Assembly (NCBI GenBank): GCA_018398815.1
Contig: CM031620.1
Location: 59,500,555-59,564,554, forward strand
Source: Conus ventricosus
Lineage: Eukaryota > Mollusca > Gastropoda > Neogastropoda > Conidae
DNA: 64,000 nt
Reading direction: 5' to 3'
A program made the position numbers and the translations under genes. The notes beneath the pieces are model-generated. The model was not told the origin of the DNA. It searched no databases and saw nothing but the letters and a program-made list of their open reading frames with translations. Positions 23,080 to 34,230 of the stretch are shown here, in pieces. Each line of letters starts with the position of its first letter. Position 1 is the stretch's first letter.

Positions 23080-23765
23080 ATTGCTTACGGAAGTATCAGT
23101 GCTTAGGTTGCAATATGACGAACCTATGTGTGGATGAGCCTAAGTTTGTCGGCTGCCCACTGCAGAGGTAATACCGCCTCTTGTGGAAGACGATTTCACT
23201 CACTGATGAAGCATGAAGAGTCTTCGTTCTGTGGCTGGTCTTACACGAAGGTGAGAGGTATGTCACCTGGTTGGACTCGCGGATTGTTCTTGCTGGTGAG
23301 TATAGGGCTGGGGTGAACCGGATATTGAGGCACTTTTTTATGGTAGAATTTAGTGAAAGTTGCCAGCGTTGCAGAGCGTCTCCCGTCTTTCAGTGGGATC
23401 CAGTGCAGCTGGTTGAACTCCATAGTCCATTCCACACTCAGTATAGGTAGCTAGATGATTATGCATTCCACACTTGATATAATATGTGGTGATTCACCAT
23501 CCAATGGGCAGCATAGCGCTGTACTTTTTCAGTTATGCTGATGTTTTGGACTGCCCAGGAGTTTCAGTCAGTTGAGGTATATCCCAATACCATCGTAAGC
23601 TCTTTCCGTGATGTTAACGGAGCCTACATTCAGATTAGGGAGAAGAAACCTGAAGGTCTTGCTGGTGGCGTTGGAGATGTACAGGTCTTCCATCTGAGAT
23701 CTTGGGTGACAGTGATGCCTTGCGATTGAGCTTGACGTGGCATGATACAGGTTGGGTATCATGGT
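23080..23765 (-). mobile_element. Second LINE fragment (RT thumb and C-terminal tail)
   Basis: Minus frames give ITVTQDLRWKTC, a short ERAY-type segment, KVQRYAAHW, LHWIPLKDGRRSATLATFTK and, near 23,180, a SE*NRLPQE-like end that matches the FPRTIxxWNxLP tail of jockey/CR1 LINEs. This duplicates the part of RT that the neighbouring LINE carries at 12.7-13.6 kb, so it is a separate element in the same orientation, truncated at 23,765. Confidence 0.7.
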
Positions 23766-24639
23766 TTCAAAAAAATTCTGTAATACAGATAGCTAGTGAC
23801 TGAGGAATGACAAACTCGACTTTTACAAACAACGGAAAAAAATCCACACGAACAGCCTAAAAAGCTGTTTCCTTGCCCATCACCAGGTACAGGTATGTCC
23901 ACCTCGCTGTGTCTTCCTTTCCAGACCATGCTTCAGGGCACAGTGTGAATGTCCCGGAGGCACACAACAGATCTAAGACCTCGATGGACTGGGATATAGG
24001 TACACCACCTCTACCTGGTTGCTCATAAATCCCTGACTGACCACCCGTCAGTCACGATACCCGATCAACCTGTCGCGGGACTCCAGAACTAAAAGGAAGT
24101 ATTTTGCTATGTATTGGATTAACAACAGGTAGCTTGATTTCTTTGAATTCGTAGCTTCAGTGTTTACACGATTTGTAGTTTAAAAAAAAGTGTGTGGGGG
24201 AGGGGGATGCTGGCGGGAAGGTCAGCAAAATGAAGGTTCCACACACGTTTACACAGATATGCAAACGAGCACCAGTCGGAGCGCGCACGTAACATTTCAA
24301 GCAATGTTAATTGTCGGGTTCACGATCTGTGGGCAGATAACATGAAGCATGCACTCATTACGTGAGGGTGACTTGTGTCAGTTGTCTCTCCCTCTTTGCG
24401 TTCGTGTGCCTGCGTACGTGCCCGCGTGCGTGTCGCTAGTACGAAACTGGATCTTGTGCAACTTTGTTTTCATACCTACCTTTAAAGGAAACCGGCGTCT
24501 TTTCAAAGTCACTGGTGTCCTTTGGAGGGAAAAACTCCTGATTCAGTTTGTGTTGGTTTAATCAAGGGACAATGAACTGGTGACAATTCTTTGCAACACA
24601 AATCAGCTTTCATATGAGTCACAACACACACTGTATGTT
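23766..24639. other. Unassigned stretch
   Basis: No gene or element is recognised. Confidence 0.35.
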
Positions 24640-25505
24640 TGTTAGTTAATTAGGCCTACTTTGTTTGTTTGATTCGTCAGTGGCATTGCACCCACGCCGC
24701 TCATTTCTGTGCCCTGGCCACAGCCACAGCCTGTCCTGTTCCGCCACAGCCCTGGCACCGGCAAACCACAGGGAGCAGTCAATGTCACGTCATCAAGAGG
24801 CAACCCACCCGAGGAGACACTGCACTGCAACTGAGTCACTTCGGTGGTGTTCATTGGTGTCTGTTCTGATCCAACATACGCAAGAAACCATCCACTAAGA
24901 CCACTGCTGACAAAGCAATTGGCCAGTCGCGGAGCCAGCGCGAGTGAGCTCTCACTCCGGAGGGTGCTACACATCCATCCAACTACAGCCCCCATGAATT
25001 TGCCATTACCAGTGACCCCAACGGACCAAACTAAGGGCATAGACGTAAAGTGGAAATCGACACTGAGATCACCATGAGAGCAGGCATGAAGGGCCTCAGA
25101 ATTTGAGACGCATTATTATTGTTATTATTATTATTATAAATGCTGATCGATGAGGATGGAGATGATGGTATGGATTTCCATTGCGGTCTGAGACTTCATG
25201 ACAGGGCTGTACTCTACACCTGCTTTCAGAATTCATACCGGCGTCAACCAGGCCCGAGAAATACAGACACCTGCAATGATAAATAGAAAATTTGAGCAAC
25301 ACTCTCAGATCAAGACGCATACATTTAGTGGATGAAACTCGACTGTGTACTCAACCATAAGCCCGTAGCAAACTCAACTCTGGATAGGAACCAGTCGGTA
25401 CAGAAAAATCCTACAAATAAATGGCTCTGATGGGCATCGAATGAACGACTTCACAGCCGAGAATCCGCGACACAAACCTCTGCACCACAGTGACTCATTA
25501 GACCT
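24640..25505 (-). mobile_element. Composite tRNA-headed SINE-like repeat (copy 1)
   Basis: On the minus strand the head at about 25,505-25,395 contains GTGGTGCAGAGGTT (like a tRNA box A) and GTTCATTCGATGCCC (like box B). A body follows with GATTTTTCTGTACCGACTGG, then TCTCAGACCGCAATGGA-type sequence, to a (TAA)n tract at 25,108-25,140. A second module continues to 24,640. The whole order recurs on the plus strand at 42,965-43,545. The second module alone is found at 43,900-44,270 and 47,270-47,490. SINEs are transcribed by RNA polymerase III and moved by LINE enzymes. The SINE class is inferred from the head only. Confidence 0.65.
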
Positions 25506-26464
25506 ACACCACACTTTTTTGTTTGTTTACGATACTGATGATAGAGCAGACCTTTTTCTTAATCTTGTGGACTAATGTATTGTGACCTGTTGACTCTTAT
25601 CATATCTATCTCTACGTGTCTAGCTCCTACCCCGCCACTTCATCTTTTTACGTCACACTTTGAGTCGTTCATTTCATCTCTGTCACAGGCGACTTTACAT
25701 TTTCTTCTTGTTGTTTTTTTTATTCGGTAACGTCGAAACGATTACTTTGATAACACAGCTAATTTTCTAAAACTAGACATACAAAAGCATTCTGTACCGC
25801 CATAGCCACATTCGCTAAGGACCTTTTCTTCTTAGCATATCATGTTTTAGCACAATGCACTGTAACAGGTTAAAATATAGCATCACTTGGTAAGCCATGA
25901 GTTTGATTCTCTCTTTCGGACACGAATCTAGTAAAATTCAGTTTGAAAACATGATCACAGCGTAAACGCGTTCTCCCTGATCCCACACTGGCAGATTTTG
26001 CTATGCATGGGGCTATTTTATTTGCACTTGACAGCACATTCAGCGGTAAAATATTTCCTAAATGAAACGTTGAAAATCAAGTACTTCCCTGCATTCTGTT
26101 TGGAGAACAAATAAAGAAACTTACAAAGTCGTTGACTAAAGCTGCTTGATTCATCATCATCATCATTCTCTTGCCCATGATGGGCGTAGAGGAGAGATGA
26201 GAGACACTCTCGAAGCCAGGCTTGATTAGAGTTCATTACATAAAGCAACCACACAGACATTTCATCTGAAAAGAATAACTTCATTTTTATACGAGCAAAA
26301 TCCAAATCACCCCAATTACAACCTCTTGTATTACATCATAGCCAGGCAGGATTGCATCTTTGAACACACCACCTAAATACACATGCCACTTAAATCCTCT
26401 TGGACAGATGTCTTACCTATGGAGTTGTAAAATACGTAGTTTAAGCTGATACATTTAATCCTTA
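25506..26464. other. Unassigned stretch
   Basis: No gene or repeat is recognised, apart from a short CAT trinucleotide run at 26,153-26,167. Confidence 0.35.
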
Positions 26465-26810
26465 AGTTCACTTTACGACCGGGTCCAGCTGGAAATCTTT
26501 TCGGCTGTCTCTACTCTTGCCTCTAGATTTCTGGTCCTCTTCTTCCCAGAAACCCAGAGCTGCTTCACGAGATCAGCCCGCACACTCCCTCGCTGCAATC
26601 ACTACGGTAATGACTTTGGCTCGGGAGCCGGATCTACTCAAACTGGTGGCGACAGTGAGAGTCTTCTCATTCTTGTAGATGTAAGCTCCATCCATTCTAC
26701 TTTCAGACGGCACAGTGAGTTCAATCAGAATCATTTGTGTTGGTGAACCTGAATGGAGTGCTGTATCTGGACTTGTGAGGCTCTTCCTGATGTTTTTTTT
26801 TTTTTTCCCT
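26465..26810 (-). mobile_element. LINE C-terminal fragment with PD...ELTVP motif
   Basis: The minus frame reads SPDTALHSGS, then MILIELTVPSESRMDGAY, NEKTLTVATSLSRSG, and farther on ADLVKQLWVSGKKRTRN and ETAEKISSW. A segment of the type RPDI...FLVELTVPWE followed by a charged helix and an end of the type EEAExxSxWLWLRR is very common in marine invertebrate repeats annotated as retroelement C-termini. The PD and ELTVP spacing resembles a PD-(D/E)xK nuclease fold. No catalytic RT motifs remain. It ends just before the TTAA element. Confidence 0.5.
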
Positions 26811-27054
26811 ACTCTGAAAGATCTGCACGGCATTTCCAGTTATCCACTCTATCCAGGAAACCTTGCTTCAATGCTCTTAAAACCTTTCCCGTACGCCGTG
26901 GGTCCCCATGGACCCACAGGGGTAATTTTTAATTGATAAAAAAAGTTTTAAAGCTGTCTTCACTAAATTTTATGACTTTGTCAATATAGCATAGCCCCAC
27001 TTATGTACCAAAATTTTTTTGTTTTTGTCAAAAAACAAAAGAGTAAACAAACAA

Positions 27055-27260
27055 CAAACGTCCCAGTACGTCGTGGGTCCGAGCGGACCCATACTTTCAA
27101 AGAACAAACCTTGAGCGCCGTACGTCGTGGGTCCGAGCGGACCCATGCTTTGAAACAGAACAAACCTTGAGCGCCGTACGTCGTGGGTCCGAGCGGACCC
27201 ATGCTTTGAAACAGAACAAACCTTGAGCGCCGTACGTCGTGGGTCCAAGCGGACCCATGC
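27055..27260 (-). repeat. Left hairpin-unit array of the TTAA element
   Basis: About 3.5 units of 56 bp. Each contains TACGTCGTGGGTCCGAGCGG followed by ACCCATGCTTTGAAACAG and AACAAACCTTGAGCGCCG. The GTGGGTCC-GAGC-GGACCCA core is an inverted repeat. Confidence 0.95.
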
Positions 27261-28362
27261 CTTCTAAAGACACAGAAACTGAACCTCCCGTTCGCAATCC
27301 ATTTCCCGCAAAGCGCTAGCCTCAGCAGAATGGCTGACATCACTGACATAAACACGCGACTGCTGCGCATGCGCATGTGGCCAAATGTTGCAACAGTGGC
27401 GGGAATCGCTCTCTCCACGTGTCTCTGGGACTGCAAGTCCGACATCAAATTCATCAGATCTGCTTTCTAAATAATAATAATAATGAATATTTATATAACA
27501 GACTGCCCAGAAGACTGCTCTTTGTGCTTTACAAAAATGACAATACATGTATACATGACAACTAACGATTTTGAAAGCAGAGGTGCAGTGACCAATTCAT
27601 CAGAGTACTGTGTTTTGGATTGTAGGCCAACACACTGCTTGTAACGGTACTGTATCAGATACCGACGTCTCTTTTTTTTCTTACCAGCAGCAGGCCAGAC
27701 CTGGTAACATAAACATCCTCCTGGTGCTCCAGCTTCTGTAGGCCAGTGTGAGTGGTGTGTGCGCATGTGCGCGCGCGCGCGTGCGCGTGCGCGTGATTGT
27801 GAGTGTGTCGGTGTGCATGCGGACGCAAACTTGCCTAATTTCACCATTATATTGTCTGCTACATACATGGAAATAAGTTATCAGCATTATCCACCTAAAA
27901 ATCGAATTTCCTTTCAGTTCAATTCAACCCTATGGCTGAAAGAATGAACATCTTCGAGGCTCTGAACATCGCAAATGGCGAAGATATTGGAGAGGGTACG
28001 AAAGTATCATCTGACGACTGTGTTGATCATTTTCTTTTGTCTACACTACATTGACATCCCTCAAAATTTTCATATTTGTAATAGTTTGGACGAAAGTGTC
28101 CCACGGACACACTTCTAACGAAATGGGAACATCCCAGATTTTAATAGGTTCCTATGTTTAGGTTTTTCAATCTCTCTCTCTCTCTCTCTTGCTTAGAACA
28201 AACTGCTCCCTACCAATGTTTTTCTCACGACACAACGACCAAATGTTCCCCTTCCACGTACCACTGCTGTTAGCAATCGCCTTTTACATAAAAACAAAGG
28301 CGACTAGATATGAGCGCAAGCATCTAACAGTACCTGTGGATCGCAATGACATTTTTCCATGG

Positions 28363-28432
<70 letters not shown>

Positions 28433-29104
28433 GGAGAGAATGTGAAAATGTGTGCGAGTGATTTCTCAGCCTTCTGAACAAATTTAAGTCTCTTTACTAA
28501 ACCTATAAACCATTGTTGACAGAAATGTACTTGTGTGTATGTATGTTTTCCCCCGTTACAGAGTGAGTGGCCTTTACATTCTGTGTGTGAGACATTATTG
28601 TTACAGTGTTCCGTGTAAATTCTTCACTGGAGGCTCTCGTTATTGAAAATTAGGCTGAAACTATTTTTAGTATGCTAAAGAAGCATCAAGTCGGATACAT
28701 GTAGGCCTACAGTCACTCCTAAACACGCGCTCCCTCTCTTCCGTGCCCATATTTTGTTAAGTCCACCACAAGCACACTTTCCTCTCATACATATATTCGT
28801 ACATACTTGCACTCAAGATCTGCACTATCATACACAGACTGACGAACATACCTGCATGCACGCACGCACATACGCTGGTTTGATTACCACAATGTGTGAG
28901 TGGAGTGATGTTCAAAAGCCAGATGTGTGCCTGAGTGAATGTGTGCTGGCATGCGTGTACACATTGTCACCTCGATCGATGGTTTTTTCACATTACCAAG
29001 CATTTTGAAACAAACAATAAAGTTCATTCTCTTGCACGAAAACTCTGTTGCTGCTTATAAAAGAATACTATTCCAATCCGTCTAAAACATATGACTTTCT
29101 TAAA
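27261..29104. other. Internal region of the TTAA element
   Basis: No transposase or other protein could be recognised. It contains an alternating (GC)n/(GT) purine-pyrimidine run at 27,765-27,800, a (TG)n run at 28,361-28,431 and a CT run at 28,172-28,189. This internal part has no counterpart in the older copy at 10 kb. Confidence 0.6.
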
Positions 29105-29455
29105 TTCCGTACAACCTACGGCAAGGCTTTGTTCCTTCATAAAAAGCATGGGTCCATGCAGACCCACTACGTACGGCAAGGCTTTGTTCCTTCATAAAAA
29201 GCATGCAGACCCACTACGTACGGCAAGGCTTTGTTCCTTCATAAAAAGCGTGGGTCCATGCGGACCCACGACGTACGGCAAGGCTTTGTTCCTTCATAAA
29301 AAGCATGGGTCCATGCGGACCCACGACGTACGGCAAGGCTTTGTTCCTTCATAAAAAAGCATGGGTCCATGCGGACCCACAACGTACGGCAAGGGTTTGT
29401 TCCTCCATAAAAAGCATGGGTCCATGCGGACCCACGATGTACGGCGCGCAAAATT
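29105..29455 (+). repeat. Right hairpin-unit array of the TTAA element
   Basis: About 6.5 units of 55 bp of the form ACGGCAAGGCTTTGTTCCTT, CATAAAAAGCATGGGTCCAT, GCGGACCCACGACGT. They run in the orientation opposite to the left array. The second unit has lost most of its hairpin (GGGTCCATGC missing near 29,200). The GGGTCCATGCGGACCC core could form a hairpin. Confidence 0.95.
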
Positions 29456-29574
29456 TTAGGCGACGTACGGGAAAGGTTTTAATATCACAGCTGTTCCAAA
29501 CCAGTATTTTATTGTGGATCATGCTGTTCTTGCTGGGATTTCTGGATGCAAAGTGTTTCCTTTGGCCATGTTAA

Positions 29575-30180
29575 CCGCACGTTGGATCTTTTAGCATTTG
29601 GTTGTGTCTACATGTGTGCCTTCCCTGGGTTAGCACAGCTTTGTATGAACTCAGGACGTGTTCCACTGTTTGTGTGACCTGATGGATCAAGCACACAGAG
29701 TCATTCGATTTCCCATCATTTACCACATTTGAAATCGAGGGCGGGAAGTCATAAAAAGATCTGCAGCTGAAGATGAAGCTAATCTTCAGAGGAACCACAC
29801 GATATCCATTCCGGCTTTTTTCTTTCCTTCTTTTTTCTTCTTCTTTGCTTTCCTTCTTTTTCTGGTTGTTGTTGTTGGTGGTGGTGGGTTTTTTTTCTTT
29901 TTTTTTTCTTCTTTTTTTTTTGCTTGAGTTTTTTTTTCTTTTCTTAAACCACGTAGTCCATTGCCTCTGTTGGCCTTGCTGGACTGCCTGCTGGATTCCC
30001 TCGGCATCCTCTTCTTTCTCCAACATCTGTGGTACCAAGTCTGTCTTTGCTCTCCTTTTGCCTTTGAACACCACTTCATTTCTATCCCCAGTGCCTTTCT
30101 GTTGGTTTGTGCGTGCCCTGTTCTTTCCCTGATCTTGAGATTTTCCTTTACTATGTTCACTGTCCCCTGAATGTTCCATT
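29575..30180 (-). mobile_element. LINE C-terminal fragment with expanded K/N-rich insert
   Basis: A 202-residue minus frame contains VQQGQQRQWTTW, then a long low-complexity Lys/Asn/Thr stretch (about residues 92-128), then LKISFIFSCRSFYDFPPSIS, then a CLIH...TVEHVLSSYKAVLTQGRH and RHNQMLKD segment. The type WTTW...ISFxIRxxYDxLPSPxNL...CxxC...xTxEHVLSxCxxALxxGRxxWRHxxVL is a common C-terminal region of marine invertebrate LINEs. One Cys of the second pair is replaced (SSYK). The K/N-rich part corresponds to a poly-T/poly-G-rich DNA tract (29,820-29,945) and looks like replication expansion. The conserved core ends at 29,575, 93 bp past the TTAA element. Confidence 0.6.
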
Positions 30181-31037
30181 TTCTTCCATCTTTAACTGGG
30201 TTGATTCTTTTTCCCCATTTCGTGTCTTTCAGAGAGTCATCATACCACCTTCCAAAAGACTCTTGGCTGGTGTCACTGCTGGAATGGCTTGGTGGGCTGC
30301 AAGGAACGTAAATGTTTCAGGTACTTTTCCTTTCCACAGAGAGAGGCTTCGTGGTTTCTTTGGCTGAAAATGATGAAGCAACTAACTCGGCTATCTGCTT
30401 GTGTGTGCTCCACCTTCATCGGTAGGAGAGACTTGCGTCGTCCATGACGGAGCTCAGAGATGGCATTCCGCATCCATTCCTGAGGTCTGCTGTACCTGAA
30501 AGGCTCGCGGTTGCTTTCCAACGGATCTCCATTGCCTGGCAACGAAAACGGTGCGGGAGAAGTCATCCAGTCCGTTGGTATATCAATTTTCAGACTGATG
30601 CCGATTGTGTTGTGTTCCGGTGAAGAACCATGCTGAGAAGCCATGAAAACACGTCTTCAGTTTTTCTTGGATGCTTTTTAGGAACGTGAGAAATCTCAAG
30701 GGCCAGTTGATTTACCTTTTGTGGAACTGATGCGCATGTATCGATCTACCAGATGGAGCCACAGCACATCCTGTCTCCTTCATAGACCTGTCCTTGTTTG
30801 GGGAACAGCTATAAGTCACAACTCGTGGGATTAAAACCCCATATCCAGATTTTTTTTCCCTCCCCATTCTCATCTTTGCTGGTTCTTCCGACATTGTATC
30901 TAAGGTCATCTCTACATCGAATGTCAACCGAGGAGTACCTGTTTATTTTTCATCGACTCATATATACAAGCAAAAAGATCAGTCGGCTGACTGAGCCCAG
31001 CCTGACTGTGATGGATGATACAGGTTTTAGGCAGGGT
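30181..31037. other. Unassigned stretch
   Basis: A 123-residue minus frame (30,273-30,644) lies upstream of the LINE fragment in the same orientation and may be part of it (RPQEWMRNAISELRHGRR). I cannot place it in a domain. Nothing else is recognised. Confidence 0.35.
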
Positions 31038-31051
31038 AGCCCGCTGTTATA

Positions 31052-31098
<47 letters not shown>
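31038..31098. repeat. (TG)n microsatellite
   Basis: About 30 TG dinucleotides in a nearly perfect run. Confidence 0.97.
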
Positions 31099-31099
<1 letters not shown>

Positions 31100-31159
31100 A
31101 TATAAGAATAGTTTTGGTGATGTATGGTTAAATCAGGTGTGGGAAATGAAAATAAATGT

Positions 31160-31987
31160 ATAGCAATATTTTGTCAAAGTTTGATTGATTGTCAATGGCA
31201 AATCTGGATTGACTACATTTACACTAGTAAAAGATTTACTATATATAGAACTTTTTGTTATAACCATGATGTTAAGCAATATTTAGAAATCAACATGGAT
31301 CAAAAACTAAACTGTATAACGACTAGGTTTAGACTGCGTTTATCTGATTCGAATGTACATCACTTTAGGTATAAATCTTGTAAGACTGCGATCTGGTGTG
31401 TCCATTATGCCAGATGTCTAAAGAAGGTGAACTACACTTCGCTCTTTGTTCCAAAGGCTGAAAGAAATTAGAGAAAGGTTTTGGAGCCTAAATATTATTA
31501 AGAACCTTGTTTATTTAAACTAAGTTTACAGATGGCATGAACCAAACCTGATGTTATACGCAATTTTTCGTTGTTTTGGTATAAGGCTTTTAAATATAGA
31601 GAAATAACTACTTCATACTGTTGCATGATATGATTGCTATAGTCGTTGTTAATGTACTTGTTTTGAATGGTATGATGAAGCAACTTTCGGAAGAGTAGGC
31701 CAGTTTGGCCGTTGGTATGGATGACACGTTACACATAGCATGTACTCTGCGTGAGAAATGGAAAGAATGAAGGAAGTAAGGAAAATGAGTGATCGATATT
31801 GAACGATACTGACTGGATGACACGGGAAACGACTGAATGAAGCGCCAGCTGGCAGCTCTTCAGTCGGCACTACCCAGGTAGGCAGCCCGTTGTGTAAACG
31901 AGTGTTGATTGTAAAGCGCTTAGAGCTTGGACTCTAGCCGAGAATAGGCGCTATATAAGTATTCATTTATTATTATTATTATTAAGC
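31160..31987 (+). mobile_element. LINE 3' fragment with ATT tail
   Basis: The plus frame at 31,124-31,471 contains SKRFTIYRTF, then YLEINM, ITTRFRLRLSDSNVHHFRYK and a final C..A..C region. A segment of the type SxRFxxYRxFKxxxxxExYLxxIxxxxxRxxLxxFRxGxxxLxxxxxRY is a frequent LINE C-terminal part in molluscs and cnidarians. The 3' side ends at 31,895-31,987 with GTAAAGCGCTTAGAGC, a GGCGCTATATAAGTA segment and (ATT)n, the classical 3' end of a widespread invertebrate LINE. The middle (31,470-31,890) is AT-rich and undefined, so the two halves may or may not be one element. Confidence 0.6.
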
Positions 31988-32069
31988 ATTTACCCCTTCA
32001 TGAGGGGCTGAACCCTATGTGAATAAATCATTATTCATTCATCCATTCATTCATTGTCTCTGTCTTATA

Positions 32070-32097
32070 GAGTGAGAGAGAGAGGGGAGGAAGAGAG

Positions 32098-32168
<71 letters not shown>
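32070..32168. repeat. (GA)n microsatellite
   Basis: GAGA tract, pure from about 32,106 to 32,168 and imperfect before. Confidence 0.97.
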
Positions 32169-32173
<5 letters not shown>

Positions 32174-32498
32174 GCACACAATGTTATTGATTCTTCCCCA
32201 CAAAATACATATAGCCTACACTGATCCTTTTACACAGACGTTAAACTGAAGGGGCCTAGCTGGACTACTGTAGATAACAAGTCGGAGGGGACTCTGGCCT
32301 TGTCCTGAAGTCATCCAGGACAGCTTCGCAGGAAAAGCTTTTCTCTTTGGGGTCACTGCAGGCGTCAATCCTTTAATTCCCTGCTCCTTCACATGAGACT
32401 ATAAATCCAGATCCCGTGCGCCAACGCGGCATTGAACACACACACACGCACGCACACACAGACACAGACATCGGATCCGAAAGATCTTTCGCTGTCTT
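32169..32498. other. Unassigned stretch
   Basis: A GC-moderate segment with a CA run at 32,436-32,468. No gene or element is recognised. It could be a non-LTR-mobilised repeat, but no second copy was found in this window. Confidence 0.3.
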
Positions 32499-34230
32499 CT
32501 TCTTCTTCTTCTTCCTTTGAGTGTCCACAATCAACAATTTGATTTTTTTGACACTTTCACGGTGGGGCTCGCCCGGCGAAGAGGAGAAAAAAAAAAAAAA
32601 TTTTCAGAGCAGCAGTTGCACCCTGACTGGAAGGTGTCAAGAGTGGGTGCGGTCACAGACTCTGCTGACAACTCATTCCAGTCTCTAATTGTTCTAGGAA
32701 AGAATGAGTTCTGCCGATACTGTGTGCGGCACTGGATGGCAGAGTACTGTTTGTCATGTACTCTTCTTTGGTGGACCGGAGCTGGATGTAATTTGCTGTG
32801 GCTGACTGCAACCATGTTATTTTCGATCTTATACAGCATCGTCAGGCGTGCCATCTGCCGGCGTCGCTGAAGGGAGGGCCATCCCAGTCGAGAAATCATG
32901 CTATTTACACTTGAGGTGTTGTGGTAGCGGTTCAATGCGAAGCGAGCCGCCCTTCTCTGTATTGCTTCTATTCTGTCCACATTCCTCTGTGTATGGGGGT
33001 CCCACACAGAGCTGGCAATATTCCAAAAGGGGCCTGACAAATGTCAGGTAAGCCCTCTCTCTCAGCTCTGTGGGGGCAGCTTTTCAAGTTCCTACAAAGG
33101 AATCCCAACATCCTGTTTGCTCTCAAAGTGATGGCATCAATGTGAGTATCCCAGCTGATGTTCTTCTCAATGGTGACACCGAGATACTTGACTGATGACA
33201 GTGTCGAGTGTGTGTCCATCCCAGCTTGTACTGGTAGTGAAGGGGTCGCCGACTTCGGGTCACGGGAAGAACAGTACACTCCTGGATGAAAGACCATGTC
33301 CCAGCGCGATGGAGGTCCTCTTGTAGCTGGTCTTGGTTTTCGCGGGGATGTGATTACTCTATAAGCTGCAGTGTCGTCAGCGAACAGCCTACACGGTGAA
33401 GTCAGGCTCTCTGGGAGATCATTGATATATACAAGGAACAAGCAAGGTCCCAAAACTGATCCTTGTGGTACAACCTGACCTCACCCTGACATATTCTGAT
33501 TGGGCTCCCTCCCACTACAACTGCTTGACGTTCGGTTTGACAGAAATCCCTGATCCAGCGGTTTGACCTCACTCCCGATGCCGTAGTGGTGAAGCTTGTG
33601 TAAGAGGGGGACTGGATTTACCTTGTCAATGCCTTAGCAAAATTTCCATGACAAGGATGTCAGTCTGTCGACCTCACCCTGACATTCTGATTGGGCTCCC
33701 TCCACTACAACTGCTTGAGGTCGGTTTGACAGAAATCCCTTATCCAGGGGTTGACCTCACTCCCAAATGCCGTAGTGGTGAAGCTTGGTAAGAGGAGACT
33801 GTGATTTACCTTGTCAAATGCCTTAGCAAATTCCATGACAAGGATGTCCCAGTCTGTCGTCCCTCTTCCTGCTGTCTACCAAATGATCATTGAACTCCAG
33901 GAGCTGGGTCTCGCAGGATCGCTGTCTCCTGAATCCGTGCTGCCCGGGCTGGAGGATGTCGTTCCACTCAAGAAAGCTTCATCACAAAAGCTCACGATGG
34001 TGTTCTCCTGCAGTTTTCAAGAGATGAAGGTCAAGGAGACAGGCCGTAATTTGCTGGGTCGTAAGGGTCCCCCTTTTTTTTTGATTGGTACGACGAGCGC
34101 ATTGAACTTTGCACTCCCATCTTCAATGATTATGGTAAACGTGTTTGATAACACGGAACGAAAGTGACAGCCCGCTCGACAATTTTGAATCATCATTGAA
34201 CCCGACAATCTGCACATACCTGTTATCTGA
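32499..34230 (-). mobile_element. Jockey/CR1-like LINE with GAA tail
   Basis: Minus-strand frames give VVPIKKKGGPLRPSKLRPVS (fingers), then GPCLFLVYINDLP, the catalytic box FADD (followed by TAAY), VKYLGVTIEKNISWDTHI, RANRMLGFLCRNL, then WDPHTQRNVDRIEAIQRRAA, LGWPSLQRRRQMARL and FFPRTIRDWNELSAE. This is a full RT palm-to-tail order. The 3' end is a (GAA)n run (CTT on the plus strand, 32,499-32,512). It is 5'-truncated near 34,230. Between the fingers and the GPCLF motif the DNA holds a direct duplication of about 195 bp (33,476-33,857). Confidence 0.88.
33476..33857. repeat. Direct duplication of about 195 bp inside the LINE
   Basis: Two consecutive copies begin GACCTCACCCTGACAT (33,476 and 33,672) and share GATTGGGCTCCCTCC and GGTTTGACAGAAATCCCT. 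Both end with CATGACAAGGATGTC. A functional RT has only one such segment. The indel-rich differences between copies suggest an assembly artefact or a recent tandem duplication. Confidence 0.85.

Larger units (their letters stand above)
26877..29482. mobile_element. Non-autonomous TTAA/TIR transposon (piggyBac-like) with mirrored hairpin arrays
   Basis: The element is bounded by TTAA at 26,877-26,880 and 29,479-29,482. Immediately inside each is the perfect terminal inverted repeat AACCTTTCCCGTACG. TTAA target duplications are the hallmark of piggyBac-superfamily transposases. The 2.6-kb body has no transposase-like open frame. Each end carries an array of 55-56 bp units in mirrored orientation, and each unit contains the GGGTCC...GGACCC inverted repeat and an ACGTACGGC motif. 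An older copy of the same family lies at 9,963-10,858. Superfamily assignment rests on the TTAA and TIR, not on a transposase. Confidence 0.85.

Noticed and set aside
26881..29478. Helitron or tandem-repeat locus explanation for the mirrored arrays
   Set aside because: Perfect terminal inverted repeats abut TTAA on both sides. Helitrons lack inverted termini and insert at AT.
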